Below, in pieces: positions 1-7,328 of a stretch of 15,943 nucleotides of DNA; within the stretch, counting starts at the first letter, position 1, and the number at the start of each line of letters is the position of its first letter. This DNA is from Clostridiales bacterium. GTDB taxonomy: Bacteria; Bacillota; Clostridia; Lachnospirales; Cellulosilyticaceae. The notes beneath the pieces are model-generated. The model was not told where the DNA came from. It worked only from the letters and a program-made list of their open reading frames with translations, and did not search any database. The DNA is taken from positions 29,765-45,707 of the forward strand of contig DYCF01000042.1 of assembly GCA_019418225.1 (NCBI GenBank), given 5' to 3'. Both the position numbers and the translations under genes were made by a program.

Positions 1-122
1 CTTAGCTAAAGATTTATATGCTACAAATATAAGGCAAGCTACATCTTAGCTAAAGATTTATATGCTACAAATATAAGGCAAGCTACATCTTAGCTAAAGG
101 TCTTATATGCCACAAAAGTAGG
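1..122. repeat. 44-bp tandem repeat, two perfect copies plus a diverged partial third
   Basis: Positions 1-44 and 45-88 are identical 44-bp units starting CTTAGCTAAAGATTTATATG. A third unit begins at 89 and follows the same pattern for about 34 bases with several changes (for example TATATGCCACAAAA in place of TATATGCTACAAAT). The array may continue left of the window. It lies beyond the 3' end of the efflux operon. The diverged third copy overlaps the left foot of the long inverted repeat at 107-232. There are no unique spacers between copies, so it is not a CRISPR array. Confidence 0.9.
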
Positions 123-232
123 CGGAAATAGATGTGAGCTAGATAAGTGGGTGTGTGTGAACTGTGTTCGCAGGATACACACCCACTTATTTAGTACCCC
201 ACATTATTTCCGCCTCAATCATTTTGTGTCAT
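107..232. repeat. Long imperfect inverted repeat (large hairpin) after the tolC-like gene
   Basis: Several nested blocks pair in register: ATG plus CACAAAA (107-117) with TTTTGTG plus CAT (222-232); 120-130 AGGCGGAAATA with 205-215; ATGTG 132-136 with CACAT 200-204; and a 14-bp perfect stem, 143-156 with 177-190. The apical loop carries a small GAAC/GTTC stem (159-162 with 166-169). The structure begins 12 bases past the tolC-like stop codon on the minus strand. It has no U-tract, so a simple intrinsic terminator is not evident. A small non-autonomous element or an mRNA-end stabilising structure would fit equally well. Confidence 0.75.
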
Positions 233-244
233 CCCTTACAGGGT

Positions 245-1357
245 CTAACTCCAAGGTTTTTCTAATGTACGCACTAAGCTATTATAGTTGTTTACTAATG
301 TTAACAAGTTATATTGTAAGTCTTCTAAATTATTAGCCTGCTTATTGTAATCATGCTTTGTCATAAGACCTACGTTACATTGAACTTGTGCAGTTGCTAA
401 TTGTTTTTCGAGAAGGCTGGTTTGTGAATTGAGCATATTGATTTGTTCTTCTAAGCTTAGAAGTGTTGCATAGCTAGATAAGAGTGATTGCACTAAATTA
501 TCACGGCTATCTTCAACGCTAAGTGTTGCAGAATTCGCTGAGTATTTTGCATTAAGGTATTCAGCATAAGTTGGTGCATAAGCTGAACCTGTAAGTGGAT
601 TCACGAAGTTTTCAAAGATATTATTGCTTTGAAGTTCAGCTAGTTCATTTTGATATTTAAGATATTTATCTGCCTTAGCTTGGAAGAAGCTTTTTGGATT
701 ATCTAATCTAAAAGGTTCAAAAGTAATGTTATTTTCTAATTCATATTTATCTAAGTCTTTATTTGTAAGCATTAGGAAGTTTGCCTTTTCACTTTTCAGT
801 GTTTCTTCCTTAGCTGCTTTGTTGGACTCTAGTTTTTTGAGTTCTAGCTGACTAGAATCTAGTTGAAGAGGTGTCACAAGGCCAACCTTTTGCTGTGATT
901 CTAATACTTTAATTGTTTCTTTTTGAAGTGCGATATCACTTTCAATCGTTTTTAGCTCTTCTTCAAATAAAACAATATTATTGTAACGTTTTGTAATGTC
1001 AGCTGTAATTTTATCTTTTAAAAATTCCCTTTGTTGCTCATTTTGATTACGTGAGATATAAAGCTGCTGATAGTTATAAGAAGCAATATTATCCATATAT
1101 TTCATTTGTTCAGTAAGTACGTCATACTGTTGTGCATTAAGTGCTAAGCTATTATTACTAGAAAGTGCAGAAGAAACAGCATCTTCTAGTGTCAAAATAG
1201 GCTTGCTGGATGTAATGTCACTTGTAGAACTTGTAGCTAGAGCTACAGAAGTTGCAGTTTGACTTGTACTGCTAGCTGAAGGACTAGCAGCTAATAACGG
1301 TGAGCACAACATGGCGCTAACACCCACTAAAGCAATAGCTTTTGATAGAAGTTTCAT
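245..1357 (-). CDS. TolC-family (outer membrane efflux protein-like) protein, short form
   Basis: The 370-residue product has a Sec signal peptide (hydrophobic 5-23, likely cleavage near Ala24) and a Ser/Thr-rich linker to about 53. Two repeats of long amphipathic helices then follow. Each repeat has the TolC-type G-x-x-T helix turn: Gly159/Thr162 (KVGLVT) and Gly330/Thr333 (NVGLMT). Characterised TolC proteins are around 470 residues and have beta strands between the helices. Here the first helix pair is joined by only a short stretch around 90-105, leaving little room for membrane-spanning strands. The gene is last in the minus-strand efflux operon, 79 bases after the RND permease gene, with GAGGTG as ribosome binding site. 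It is probably the third component of the pump. How it acts in a single-membrane cell is unknown. Confidence 0.82.
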   Translation of the reverse strand: MKLLSKAIALVGVSAMLCSPLLAASPSASSTSQTATSVALATSSTSDITSSKPILTLEDAVSSALSSNNSLALNAQQYDVLTEQMKYMDNIASYNYQQLYISRNQNEQQREFLKDKITADITKRYNNIVLFEEELKTIESDIALQKETIKVLESQQKVGLVTPLQLDSSQLELKKLESNKAAKEETLKSEKANFLMLTNKDLDKYELENNITFEPFRLDNPKSFFQAKADKYLKYQNELAELQSNNIFENFVNPLTGSAYAPTYAEYLNAKYSANSATLSVEDSRDNLVQSLLSSYATLLSLEEQINMLNSQTSLLEKQLATAQVQCNVGLMTKHDYNKQANNLEDLQYNLLTLVNNYNSLVRTLEKPWS

Positions 1358-1378
1358 AAATTCACCTCATTATAGAAT

Positions 1379-1418
1379 GTGATATGAAATCTTAGAGAGG
1401 CTCTAGATTTCATATCAC
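1379..1418. repeat. Intercistronic hairpin between the RND permease and tolC-like genes
   Basis: A 14-bp perfect inverted repeat (1379-1392 GTGATATGAAATCT with 1405-1418) is extended by AGAG/CTCT (1394-1397 with 1401-1404) after a one-base bulge, leaving a three-base loop. It fills most of the 79-base gap between the two genes and has no following T-run in the minus direction. It is therefore more likely an mRNA processing, stabilising or attenuating structure than a full terminator. It could set a lower dose of the tolC-like product. Confidence 0.7.
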
Positions 1419-1436
1419 ACTAGAATAGTTTATTAG

Positions 1437-4400
1437 TTAAATATTTTTTGATTCATTTTCATCGCTTGATAGGTTGTCAGCTGCTACATTTTCAGATTGC
1501 ATAGCTGTTGCATCTGGTGAGTACATCACTTGAACAACCTTGGCGCGGGCTTTTTGGTCACCACGTTTTTCAAACATTAAGTAGATAGTAGGGATTAAGA
1601 TTAATGTAACAAGTGTACTTACAGAAAGTCCACCCGCTACGACAACCCCCATAGGTTGCATTGTTTCAGCACCTTCGCCGATTGCCATTGCCATAGGAAT
1701 CATAGCGAGAACTGTTGTAAGTGTTGTCATAAGTACTGGTCTTAGACGGCTTGCTGAGCCTTTTGCGATACACTCAATAAGTGGCATATCGGATTCTTTA
1801 CGAAGTTGCTCGATGTAGTCGATAAGAACAATCCCATTGTTTACAACGATACCAACAAGTAAGATGACACCGATGAAAGCAGGAATACTTAAACTACAGC
1901 CAGATACTAATAAAGAGATTACTACACCTACGAATCCAAATGGCAATGAGAACATAATGATGAATGGTTTTTTGAATGACTCAAATTGAGCAACCATAAC
2001 CATGTAAACAAGAAGAATCGCCATAACAAGTGCAATCGCTAAACTTTGGAATGATTCCATCATCATTTCCATTTGAGTACCTTGACCTACCTCATAATCT
2101 CTAGGAAGTACGATTTGATCAATGGCAGCGTTAGCAAGGCTTTGAGCTGTACCTGAATCTAATCCGTCAGCAAGTGTTGCTGAAATAGTTATAACATATT
2201 TACCATCTGTTTTATTAAGTGTTTTGGCAGCTGTATGTTTTTCGAATGTTGCAAAGGCACTAAGAGGAATCTCTTGACCTGTTGCGGAAGATTTAACAGT
2301 AAGTCTTTGTAAATCTTCAAGGCTATCTACAGTGCCTTCTTTAAGTTGAAGGTGAACATCTACTGTATAGCCATCAATACGTGCAGTTGTGACGTCGCTA
2401 CCTTCAAGTGCCATACGTACAAGAGAGTTAACGCTAGCAATGCTTACACCCCACTCAGTCGCACGTTTTTGATCAATATGTAATCTGATTTCTTCTGAAG
2501 TATCTGCAATACTTGTTGAGACATCAGAGAAACCTTCAATAGGCTTAAGCGCATTAGCGACATCTTGAGATACTGCTTCGAGTATATCAAGGTCTGGACC
2601 TGAAACTTCTATTGAGAAGCCGCCCATGCCACTCATCATCATACTATCATCGATAGAAATTTCAATTTCACAGTCCGGCACAGTTGCCATGAGGTCACGT
2701 ACTTCATTCGCCACTTGTTTTGTGCTGAGTGAACGTTCTTCTTTAGAGACTAAGCTAATAGAGATAGAAGCAGTATTTGCACTGCCTGTTAAAGAAGCAC
2801 CATTACTAAATGAAGTTGTCATAGATTCGATTTCTTTCACATCTAGTAATTTCTCTTCAGCCATAGAAATATAGTAATCACTTGCTTCAAGGTCTAATCC
2901 TTTAGGAAGGCTAATACTTACAGTCATTGCTCCTTTATCAGCACTTGGCATAAGGTCTGTTCCGATTTGTCCGACAACGGCAAATGAAGAAACTAAGAGA
3001 ATGATGCTGAGTAAAAGCACAATGAAACGATGTTTAAGTGCTATACGTAAAAGTTTTTCATAGCCATTTTGAATAAACTTAAAGACTGGAGAAGTTTTTC
3101 CAAATCCTGTACCGCCAACTTTCATTTTATTAAAGATTCCAGGTACAAGTGTAATCGCCACAAATACAGAGAAGAGTAATGAGTAGATGATTGCCAGTGA
3201 AAGTGCACTAAACATCATACGAATCATACCATCTGTGAAAATCATAGGTAAGAATACTGCGATAGTTGTAAGTGTAGAGGCAATGATTGCGCCAGATACA
3301 CTTGTTGTTCCTGTAATCGCAGCATCTTCTAATGCAATGTTTTCTTCACGTTTCTTAAAGATGTTTTCAATAACAACGATAGAGTTATCTACTACCATCC
3401 CTACCCCCAGCATTAAACCACTTACAGAAATAAGGTTTAATGTTTGTCCAGAGAAGAAGAGTGCCACAATAGCGCCAATGATAGAGAGCGGAATTGCTAA
3501 AGCAACAATGAATGAAGCTTTAAAGCTTTTAAGGAATACTAAAATAACAAGGAAAGCAATGGCTGCACTTAGCAATAAAGTAGACCATACGCTGTTCATG
3601 GATTCATTAATATAATCACTTTCATCATACGATAATACTAATTTGTACTCAGGATTATCTGCATTTAATGTATCGATGACATTATATACTTTTTTCATAA
3701 GCTGAACAGTGTTAGCTGATTGTTGTTTATTAATATCAATAAGTAAACTGTCTTGGCCATTATAACGATAAATGGCTTCGGCTTCAGCTGTATCATATGT
3801 AACTGTAGCTACTTCGCTTAAGTTAATAGTTTTCCCTGTGCTTGTTACAAGTTGTAAATCTTCGATTGCCTCTACAGAAGTAAGTTCTTCAAAGCTACGA
3901 ATTGTAAATTGACTTTGCCCTTCAGTAAGGGTACCAAATGGATAAGTCATATTACCGCTACCAAGCACAGCAGCTACTGTATCCATTGTAATACCATAGC
4001 GTGTAAGTAATGTAGGGTCTACGTCAACAGTAATTTTATAGACCTGTCCCCCACGGATTTCGGCAGAGGTAACACCTGAAATTTGTTCGAGTTTAGCCTG
4101 AACAGTATCTTCAGCATAGGTCATTGTGGCACTGCTATCCATTTGACTTGTAAGTACTAAAGTACCGATGGCAGAAGCATTGATATCCACTTGAGAAATA
4201 GTAGGGCGTTTCGCATCATCAGGAAGACGGCCTTGAACGCTGTCTACTTTATCACGGATTGTATTCATGACATCAGACATATTAGTTCCGAAGTCAAATT
4301 GCATCATAACGGCAGACATACTTTCCGTTGAGATGGAAATAACGGTATCCACCCCACCGATAGCAGATACAGCTTCGGAGATTACATCTGTTACTTGCTC

Positions 4401-4580
4401 TTCAATATCCGAAGGGCCAGCACCGCTCCAAGTCGTCATAATCGTTGCCACAGGCATATCAATATCTGGCATAAGGTTAACAGGCATCTTAAGATATCCC
4501 ATAGCCCCGAATACAACAATGATACAGAAGACCATAATCATTGTAAGAGGGCGTTTTACAGAGATTTTAGTTAAATTCAT
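1437..4580 (-). CDS. Efflux RND transporter permease (AcrB/SwrC-like, HAE1-type)
   Basis: The 1047-residue length is normal for the family. TM1 is at about 12-30, followed by a porter domain, TM2-6 (about 333-480), TM7 (518-537), a second porter domain and TM8-12 (about 845-1003). In TM4 the motif GMVVDNSIVVIEN keeps one proton-relay acidic residue (Asp398), and the next position is Asn399 where AcrB has a second Asp. In TM10 Asn914/Asn915 stand where AcrB has its Lys, while the TM11 Arg (Arg947, in LRPVLMTTLTT) is present. Such changes occur in Gram-positive RND pumps. It should export hydrophobic or amphipathic compounds by proton antiport with the upstream adaptor. The start lies 3 bases after the adaptor stop, and its AGGAGG (4589-4594) is inside the last adaptor codons, suggesting translational coupling. 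Confidence 0.95.
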   Translation of the reverse strand: MNLTKISVKRPLTMIMVFCIIVVFGAMGYLKMPVNLMPDIDMPVATIMTTWSGAGPSDIEEQVTDVISEAVSAIGGVDTVISISTESMSAVMMQFDFGTNMSDVMNTIRDKVDSVQGRLPDDAKRPTISQVDINASAIGTLVLTSQMDSSATMTYAEDTVQAKLEQISGVTSAEIRGGQVYKITVDVDPTLLTRYGITMDTVAAVLGSGNMTYPFGTLTEGQSQFTIRSFEELTSVEAIEDLQLVTSTGKTINLSEVATVTYDTAEAEAIYRYNGQDSLLIDINKQQSANTVQLMKKVYNVIDTLNADNPEYKLVLSYDESDYINESMNSVWSTLLLSAAIAFLVILVFLKSFKASFIVALAIPLSIIGAIVALFFSGQTLNLISVSGLMLGVGMVVDNSIVVIENIFKKREENIALEDAAITGTTSVSGAIIASTLTTIAVFLPMIFTDGMIRMMFSALSLAIIYSLLFSVFVAITLVPGIFNKMKVGGTGFGKTSPVFKFIQNGYEKLLRIALKHRFIVLLLSIILLVSSFAVVGQIGTDLMPSADKGAMTVSISLPKGLDLEASDYYISMAEEKLLDVKEIESMTTSFSNGASLTGSANTASISISLVSKEERSLSTKQVANEVRDLMATVPDCEIEISIDDSMMMSGMGGFSIEVSGPDLDILEAVSQDVANALKPIEGFSDVSTSIADTSEEIRLHIDQKRATEWGVSIASVNSLVRMALEGSDVTTARIDGYTVDVHLQLKEGTVDSLEDLQRLTVKSSATGQEIPLSAFATFEKHTAAKTLNKTDGKYVITISATLADGLDSGTAQSLANAAIDQIVLPRDYEVGQGTQMEMMMESFQSLAIALVMAILLVYMVMVAQFESFKKPFIIMFSLPFGFVGVVISLLVSGCSLSIPAFIGVILLVGIVVNNGIVLIDYIEQLRKESDMPLIECIAKGSASRLRPVLMTTLTTVLAMIPMAMAIGEGAETMQPMGVVVAGGLSVSTLVTLILIPTIYLMFEKRGDQKARAKVVQVMYSPDATAMQSENVAADNLSSDENESKNI

Positions 4581-4583
4581 AGA

Positions 4584-5834
4584 CTAAACCTCCTTTTCTA
4601 CAGGATATAAGAAAGTACCATCTGAGATAAGAGAAAGCCCTTCGATGACAACCACATCACCAGAAGTAATACCATTTGTGATTTCAATTGTATCTACGTT
4701 AGTAAGTCCTGTTTCGACAGGCGTTTTAACGGCTAATTTATCTTTGCATACATACACATATTTTTGACCTTCTTCTTCAAATACAGCATTTTTAGCTACC
4801 AGTAAAGTACCTTGACTTTGCTCAGCTACAAGTTTAACTTCTGCGGCCATCCCAGCTAAAAAATTGCCATTACTATTGTCTACAGTAATATCAATTGTAT
4901 AAAGTCCTGTTTGTGCATTTGGTACTTTACCTACCTCAGCAACAGTACCTTTTATATCAGAATCTGAAATAGTGACATCTACTTTATTACCTTGTTTGAA
5001 TTTTGTAACGTCTGTTTCAGTTACTTGTAATTCAACTTTTAAAGTACCTAAGTTAGAAATAACGAAAGCTGGTGCAGATTGGGCAATCATTTCACCTGTT
5101 TTAAAGTTAGAAGTTGTAATAGTACCACTTACAGGTGCTGTAATTGTAAGTTTACTTAAATTGCTTTTTGCTGTATCATAAGCTACCTGTGCTTGTGATA
5201 CGTTTTGAGCAGCTAGTTTTTTTGATTCAGGAATTACCTGATTTTTAGTGATTTCTAATGTATTTTGAGCTGCTTGTAAGCCTTGTTCAGCTTGAAGTAG
5301 TGAAAGTTCAATTTTTTTAAACTGGTCTTCAGTAATTGTTTCTGCTTGGTAAAGCTCATAATACATATCATAATTACGTTTTGCTTCATCATAACCAAGT
5401 TGCGCATTTGTTACAGCATTTTCAAGTTGATTGATTTGGCTCGCAACGTTTCCACCAACGGCACTTTCATAAGAACGCTGAGCAGTTTCTAAAGAAACTC
5501 TGGCTTGCTCAATGTTTTTATTGAGGTCTGTCCCATCAATAGTAAGTAAAACATCTCCCTTTTGAACTTTTTGACCCACAGTTACATGAACCTTTTGGAT
5601 TTTGCCAACAGTTTCTGCTGTTACAGAAGTATCCCCTGAAGATTTGGTACGTCCACTAAATGTATTAGCCTTAACGATATCTCCAGATTTGACAGTTTGA
5701 ACGCTTACGGCAATAGGTCTTTCTTCAGCGGCCTTCTCCGTAGTAGAGGCAGCAGTTTCTTCTGTAGTTGAAGCTGTACAACCACTTAAAATAAGTGCCA
5801 TACACATAAATAAGGCAGGTGCTAATTTTTTCAT
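4584..5834 (-). CDS. Efflux RND periplasmic-adaptor-type subunit (HlyD/AcrA family), lipoprotein
   Basis: The 416-residue protein has a type II signal peptide with lipobox LSGC (Cys19), so it should be lipid-anchored on the outer face of the membrane. A Thr/Glu-rich linker (20-40) leads to the first lipoyl half (about 66-105, with VGKIQKVHVTVGQKVQKGD). A coiled-coil hairpin (about 105-225) and the second lipoyl half (229-255, ITAPVSGTITTSNFKTGEMI) follow, then beta-barrel and membrane-proximal domains. This is the standard order for membrane fusion proteins of RND pumps. It bridges the permease to the TolC-like subunit. It lies 36 bases after marR with its own AGGAGG site and immediately before the permease gene. 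Confidence 0.95.
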   Translation of the reverse strand: MKKLAPALFMCMALILSGCTASTTEETAASTTEKAAEERPIAVSVQTVKSGDIVKANTFSGRTKSSGDTSVTAETVGKIQKVHVTVGQKVQKGDVLLTIDGTDLNKNIEQARVSLETAQRSYESAVGGNVASQINQLENAVTNAQLGYDEAKRNYDMYYELYQAETITEDQFKKIELSLLQAEQGLQAAQNTLEITKNQVIPESKKLAAQNVSQAQVAYDTAKSNLSKLTITAPVSGTITTSNFKTGEMIAQSAPAFVISNLGTLKVELQVTETDVTKFKQGNKVDVTISDSDIKGTVAEVGKVPNAQTGLYTIDITVDNSNGNFLAGMAAEVKLVAEQSQGTLLVAKNAVFEEEGQKYVYVCKDKLAVKTPVETGLTNVDTIEITNGITSGDVVVIEGLSLISDGTFLYPVEKEV

Positions 5835-5870
5835 TCGAATCCTCCTGTATACAATATAATGATTAAATAG

Positions 5871-6311
5871 CTAGTCTGTAATGTAGCAACCGGTAGTTTT
5901 GGTGAAATCAAGGAACTTTTTCATAATGCGGATAGAATTTTGAACGTCTTCTTCGCCAAGTGCATCCATGAGCTTTTTCCAATACGCATAGATTTCATCT
6001 TTTTTCTTTTGACAATATGTAATGCCCTCAGGCGTAAGGGTCACAAGAATCTTACGACGATCAGCTGCGTCTATTTCTCGTTTAAGTAATCCTTTTTTTT
6101 CAATGCTTTTTAAAATGGCGGCAATTCTAGCCGTACTTACATCAGCTATTTCAGCTAATTCCCCAGGTAAGGCCTTACCACCACGTGAATCTAATATGAA
6201 AAGCACAAAGAGTTCACCTTTTAAAGTCATCTGAATTTGATTTTCTTTATGAGAATTATGGAGTGCACATAACAATTCAAAGCTTTCTTTCATATATTTG
6301 TCATAATCCAT
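5871..6311 (-). CDS. MarR-family transcriptional regulator
   Basis: The 146-residue protein has the MarR layout: an N-terminal dimerisation helix, a winged helix-turn-helix at about 47-97 (LAEIADVSTARIAAILKSIE as HTH; DRRKILVTLTPEG as wing) and a long C-terminal helix for dimerisation. It is the first gene of the minus-strand operon with the adaptor, permease and tolC-like genes, the usual arrangement for a drug-responsive repressor controlling its own pump. The likely operator is the palindrome at 6398-6410 beside the promoter. A GAGG lies just upstream of the ATG. The inducing ligand cannot be told from the sequence. Confidence 0.93.
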   Translation of the reverse strand: MDYDKYMKESFELLCALHNSHKENQIQMTLKGELFVLFILDSRGGKALPGELAEIADVSTARIAAILKSIEKKGLLKREIDAADRRKILVTLTPEGITYCQKKKDEIYAYWKKLMDALGEEDVQNSIRIMKKFLDFTKTTGCYITD

Positions 6312-6397
6312 TTGTCATCCTCGCTTTCTTAAAATGCATAGAAGAAGCATGCATAAAAAATGTATAGGGTGCTACAAATAAATAACAGTATTTATAT

Positions 6398-6410
6398 CTA
6401 ACACTGTTAG
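6398..6410. promoter_or_regulatory. Putative MarR operator
   Basis: CTAACACTGTTAG is a 13-base perfect inverted repeat (CTAACA, one base, TGTTAG) immediately downstream of the -10 box and over the expected start site. A further half-site AACAGT (6384-6389) pairs with the ACTGTT at 6403-6408. The position suits repression by MarR binding. The assignment is an inference from position and symmetry. Confidence 0.6.
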
Positions 6411-6412
6411 GT

Positions 6413-6442
6413 ATTTTAACATAATGCGATAAAATACGTCAA
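6413..6442 (-). promoter_or_regulatory. Promoter of the marR efflux operon
   Basis: On the minus strand, TTGACG (-35, positions 6442-6437) is followed after 18 bases by TAAAAT (-10, 6418-6413). The transcription start should fall near 6403-6408, about 95 bases before the marR ATG. No competing good match lies nearer the gene. Confidence 0.7.
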
Positions 6443-6526
6443 TATTTTCCATATTATATAGACGTAAAGATAAAATTAACAATAAAATGACTAGTATTTA
6501 AAGCTGAAAAGATAATATCAATTAAA

Positions 6527-6598
6527 TTTCAACTTAACTTCAACTTGACCTTAACGATGAAGAAGGGAGTGAGGATATGAATTGAAGTTAAGTTGAAA
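6527..6598. promoter_or_regulatory. 17-bp perfect inverted repeat, likely operator of the two-component operon
   Basis: TTTCAACTTAACTTCAA (6527-6543) is repeated exactly in inverse at 6582-6598, separated by 38 bases. Inside and beside the left arm the hexamer CTTAAC recurs directly (6533-6538 and 6550-6555), the kind of spaced repetition bound by OmpR/PhoB regulators. The right arm overlaps the likely -35 of the response-regulator gene. Autoregulation by the encoded regulator is inferred. Confidence 0.6.
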
Positions 6599-6620
6599 AA
6601 TATGTTATATAGTATATATA
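6593..6620 (+). promoter_or_regulatory. Probable promoter of the OmpR-type two-component operon
   Basis: TTGAAA (6593-6598) and TATATA (6615-6620) are separated by 16 bases and sit 25 bases before the start codon. An alternative pairing is TTGAAG (6582-6587) with TTATAT (6605-6610) at 17 bases. The AT-rich surroundings make the exact choice uncertain. Confidence 0.4.
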
Positions 6621-6644
6621 AACATAAGCTGACTGGAGGAGAGC

Positions 6645-7322
6645 ATGTTTCAGATATTAGTTGTAGAAGATAATAATGCATTATGTGAGTTATTTTGTAC
6701 CGTTCTCGATAGGCACGGTTTTAAGGCTTATGCTGCACGTAACGGAGTAGAGGCTTGGGATATTTTAGATGTGGAATACATTGATTTAATTATTTCAGAT
6801 ATAATGATGCCTGAAATGGATGGCTATGAATTTATAAAATCAGTAAGGCGAAGTGGCAGCACAATACCTATATTAATTATTACTGCCAAAAATCGATTTG
6901 AAGATATGGAAAATGGTTTTAAGATAGGGACAGATGATTATATGGTCAAGCCAGTTAATGTAAATGAGATGGTATTAAGAGTTAATGCGCTTTTAAGAAG
7001 AGCTCAGATTGTAAATAGCAAAAGGCTCAAAATTGGTGAAATGGAATTATTATATGATGAGCAAACAGTTATAAGTGATAACAAAAGTCTTGAATTACCA
7101 CAAAAGGAGTTTAATCTCTTATTTAAACTTCTATCAAACCTAAATCGTTGTTTCACAAAGCAACAAATTATGGATGAGATATGGGGACTTGAAACAGATA
7201 GCACACTTCATACTGTTGACGTTCATATTAGCAAACTGAGAGACCGCTTTAAAGATAACCCCTATTTTGAGATAAAAACCATAAGGGGCTTAGGATATAA
7301 GGCGGTACCTAAAGATGAATAA
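6645..7322 (+). CDS. OmpR/PhoB-family response regulator
   Basis: The 225-residue protein has a receiver domain (1-118) with acidic pocket Glu9/Asp10, phospho-acceptor Asp52 (SDIMMPEMDG), Thr80 and Lys102 (YMVKP). A winged-helix DNA-binding domain follows (about 127-221, with TLHTVDVHISKLRDRF as recognition region and IKTIRGLGYKA as wing). It starts after a strong GGAGGAG site. It is paired with the histidine kinase 6 bases downstream and is divergent from the marR efflux operon. It probably regulates itself through the 17-bp inverted repeat upstream. Its wider targets are unknown, though the neighbouring pump operon is an obvious candidate. Confidence 0.95.
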   Translation: MFQILVVEDNNALCELFCTVLDRHGFKAYAARNGVEAWDILDVEYIDLIISDIMMPEMDGYEFIKSVRRSGSTIPILIITAKNRFEDMENGFKIGTDDYMVKPVNVNEMVLRVNALLRRAQIVNSKRLKIGEMELLYDEQTVISDNKSLELPQKEFNLLFKLLSNLNRCFTKQQIMDEIWGLETDSTLHTVDVHISKLRDRFKDNPYFEIKTIRGLGYKAVPKDE

Positions 7323-7328
7323 AAAAAG

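Noticed and set aside
151..336. 61-codon plus-strand reading frame
   Set aside because: It runs through the large hairpin and antisense into the tolC-like gene, with no family resemblance and no ribosome binding site.
3187..3615. 142-codon plus-strand reading frame
   Set aside because: It is antisense to the conserved membrane region of the RND permease and has no recognisable features.
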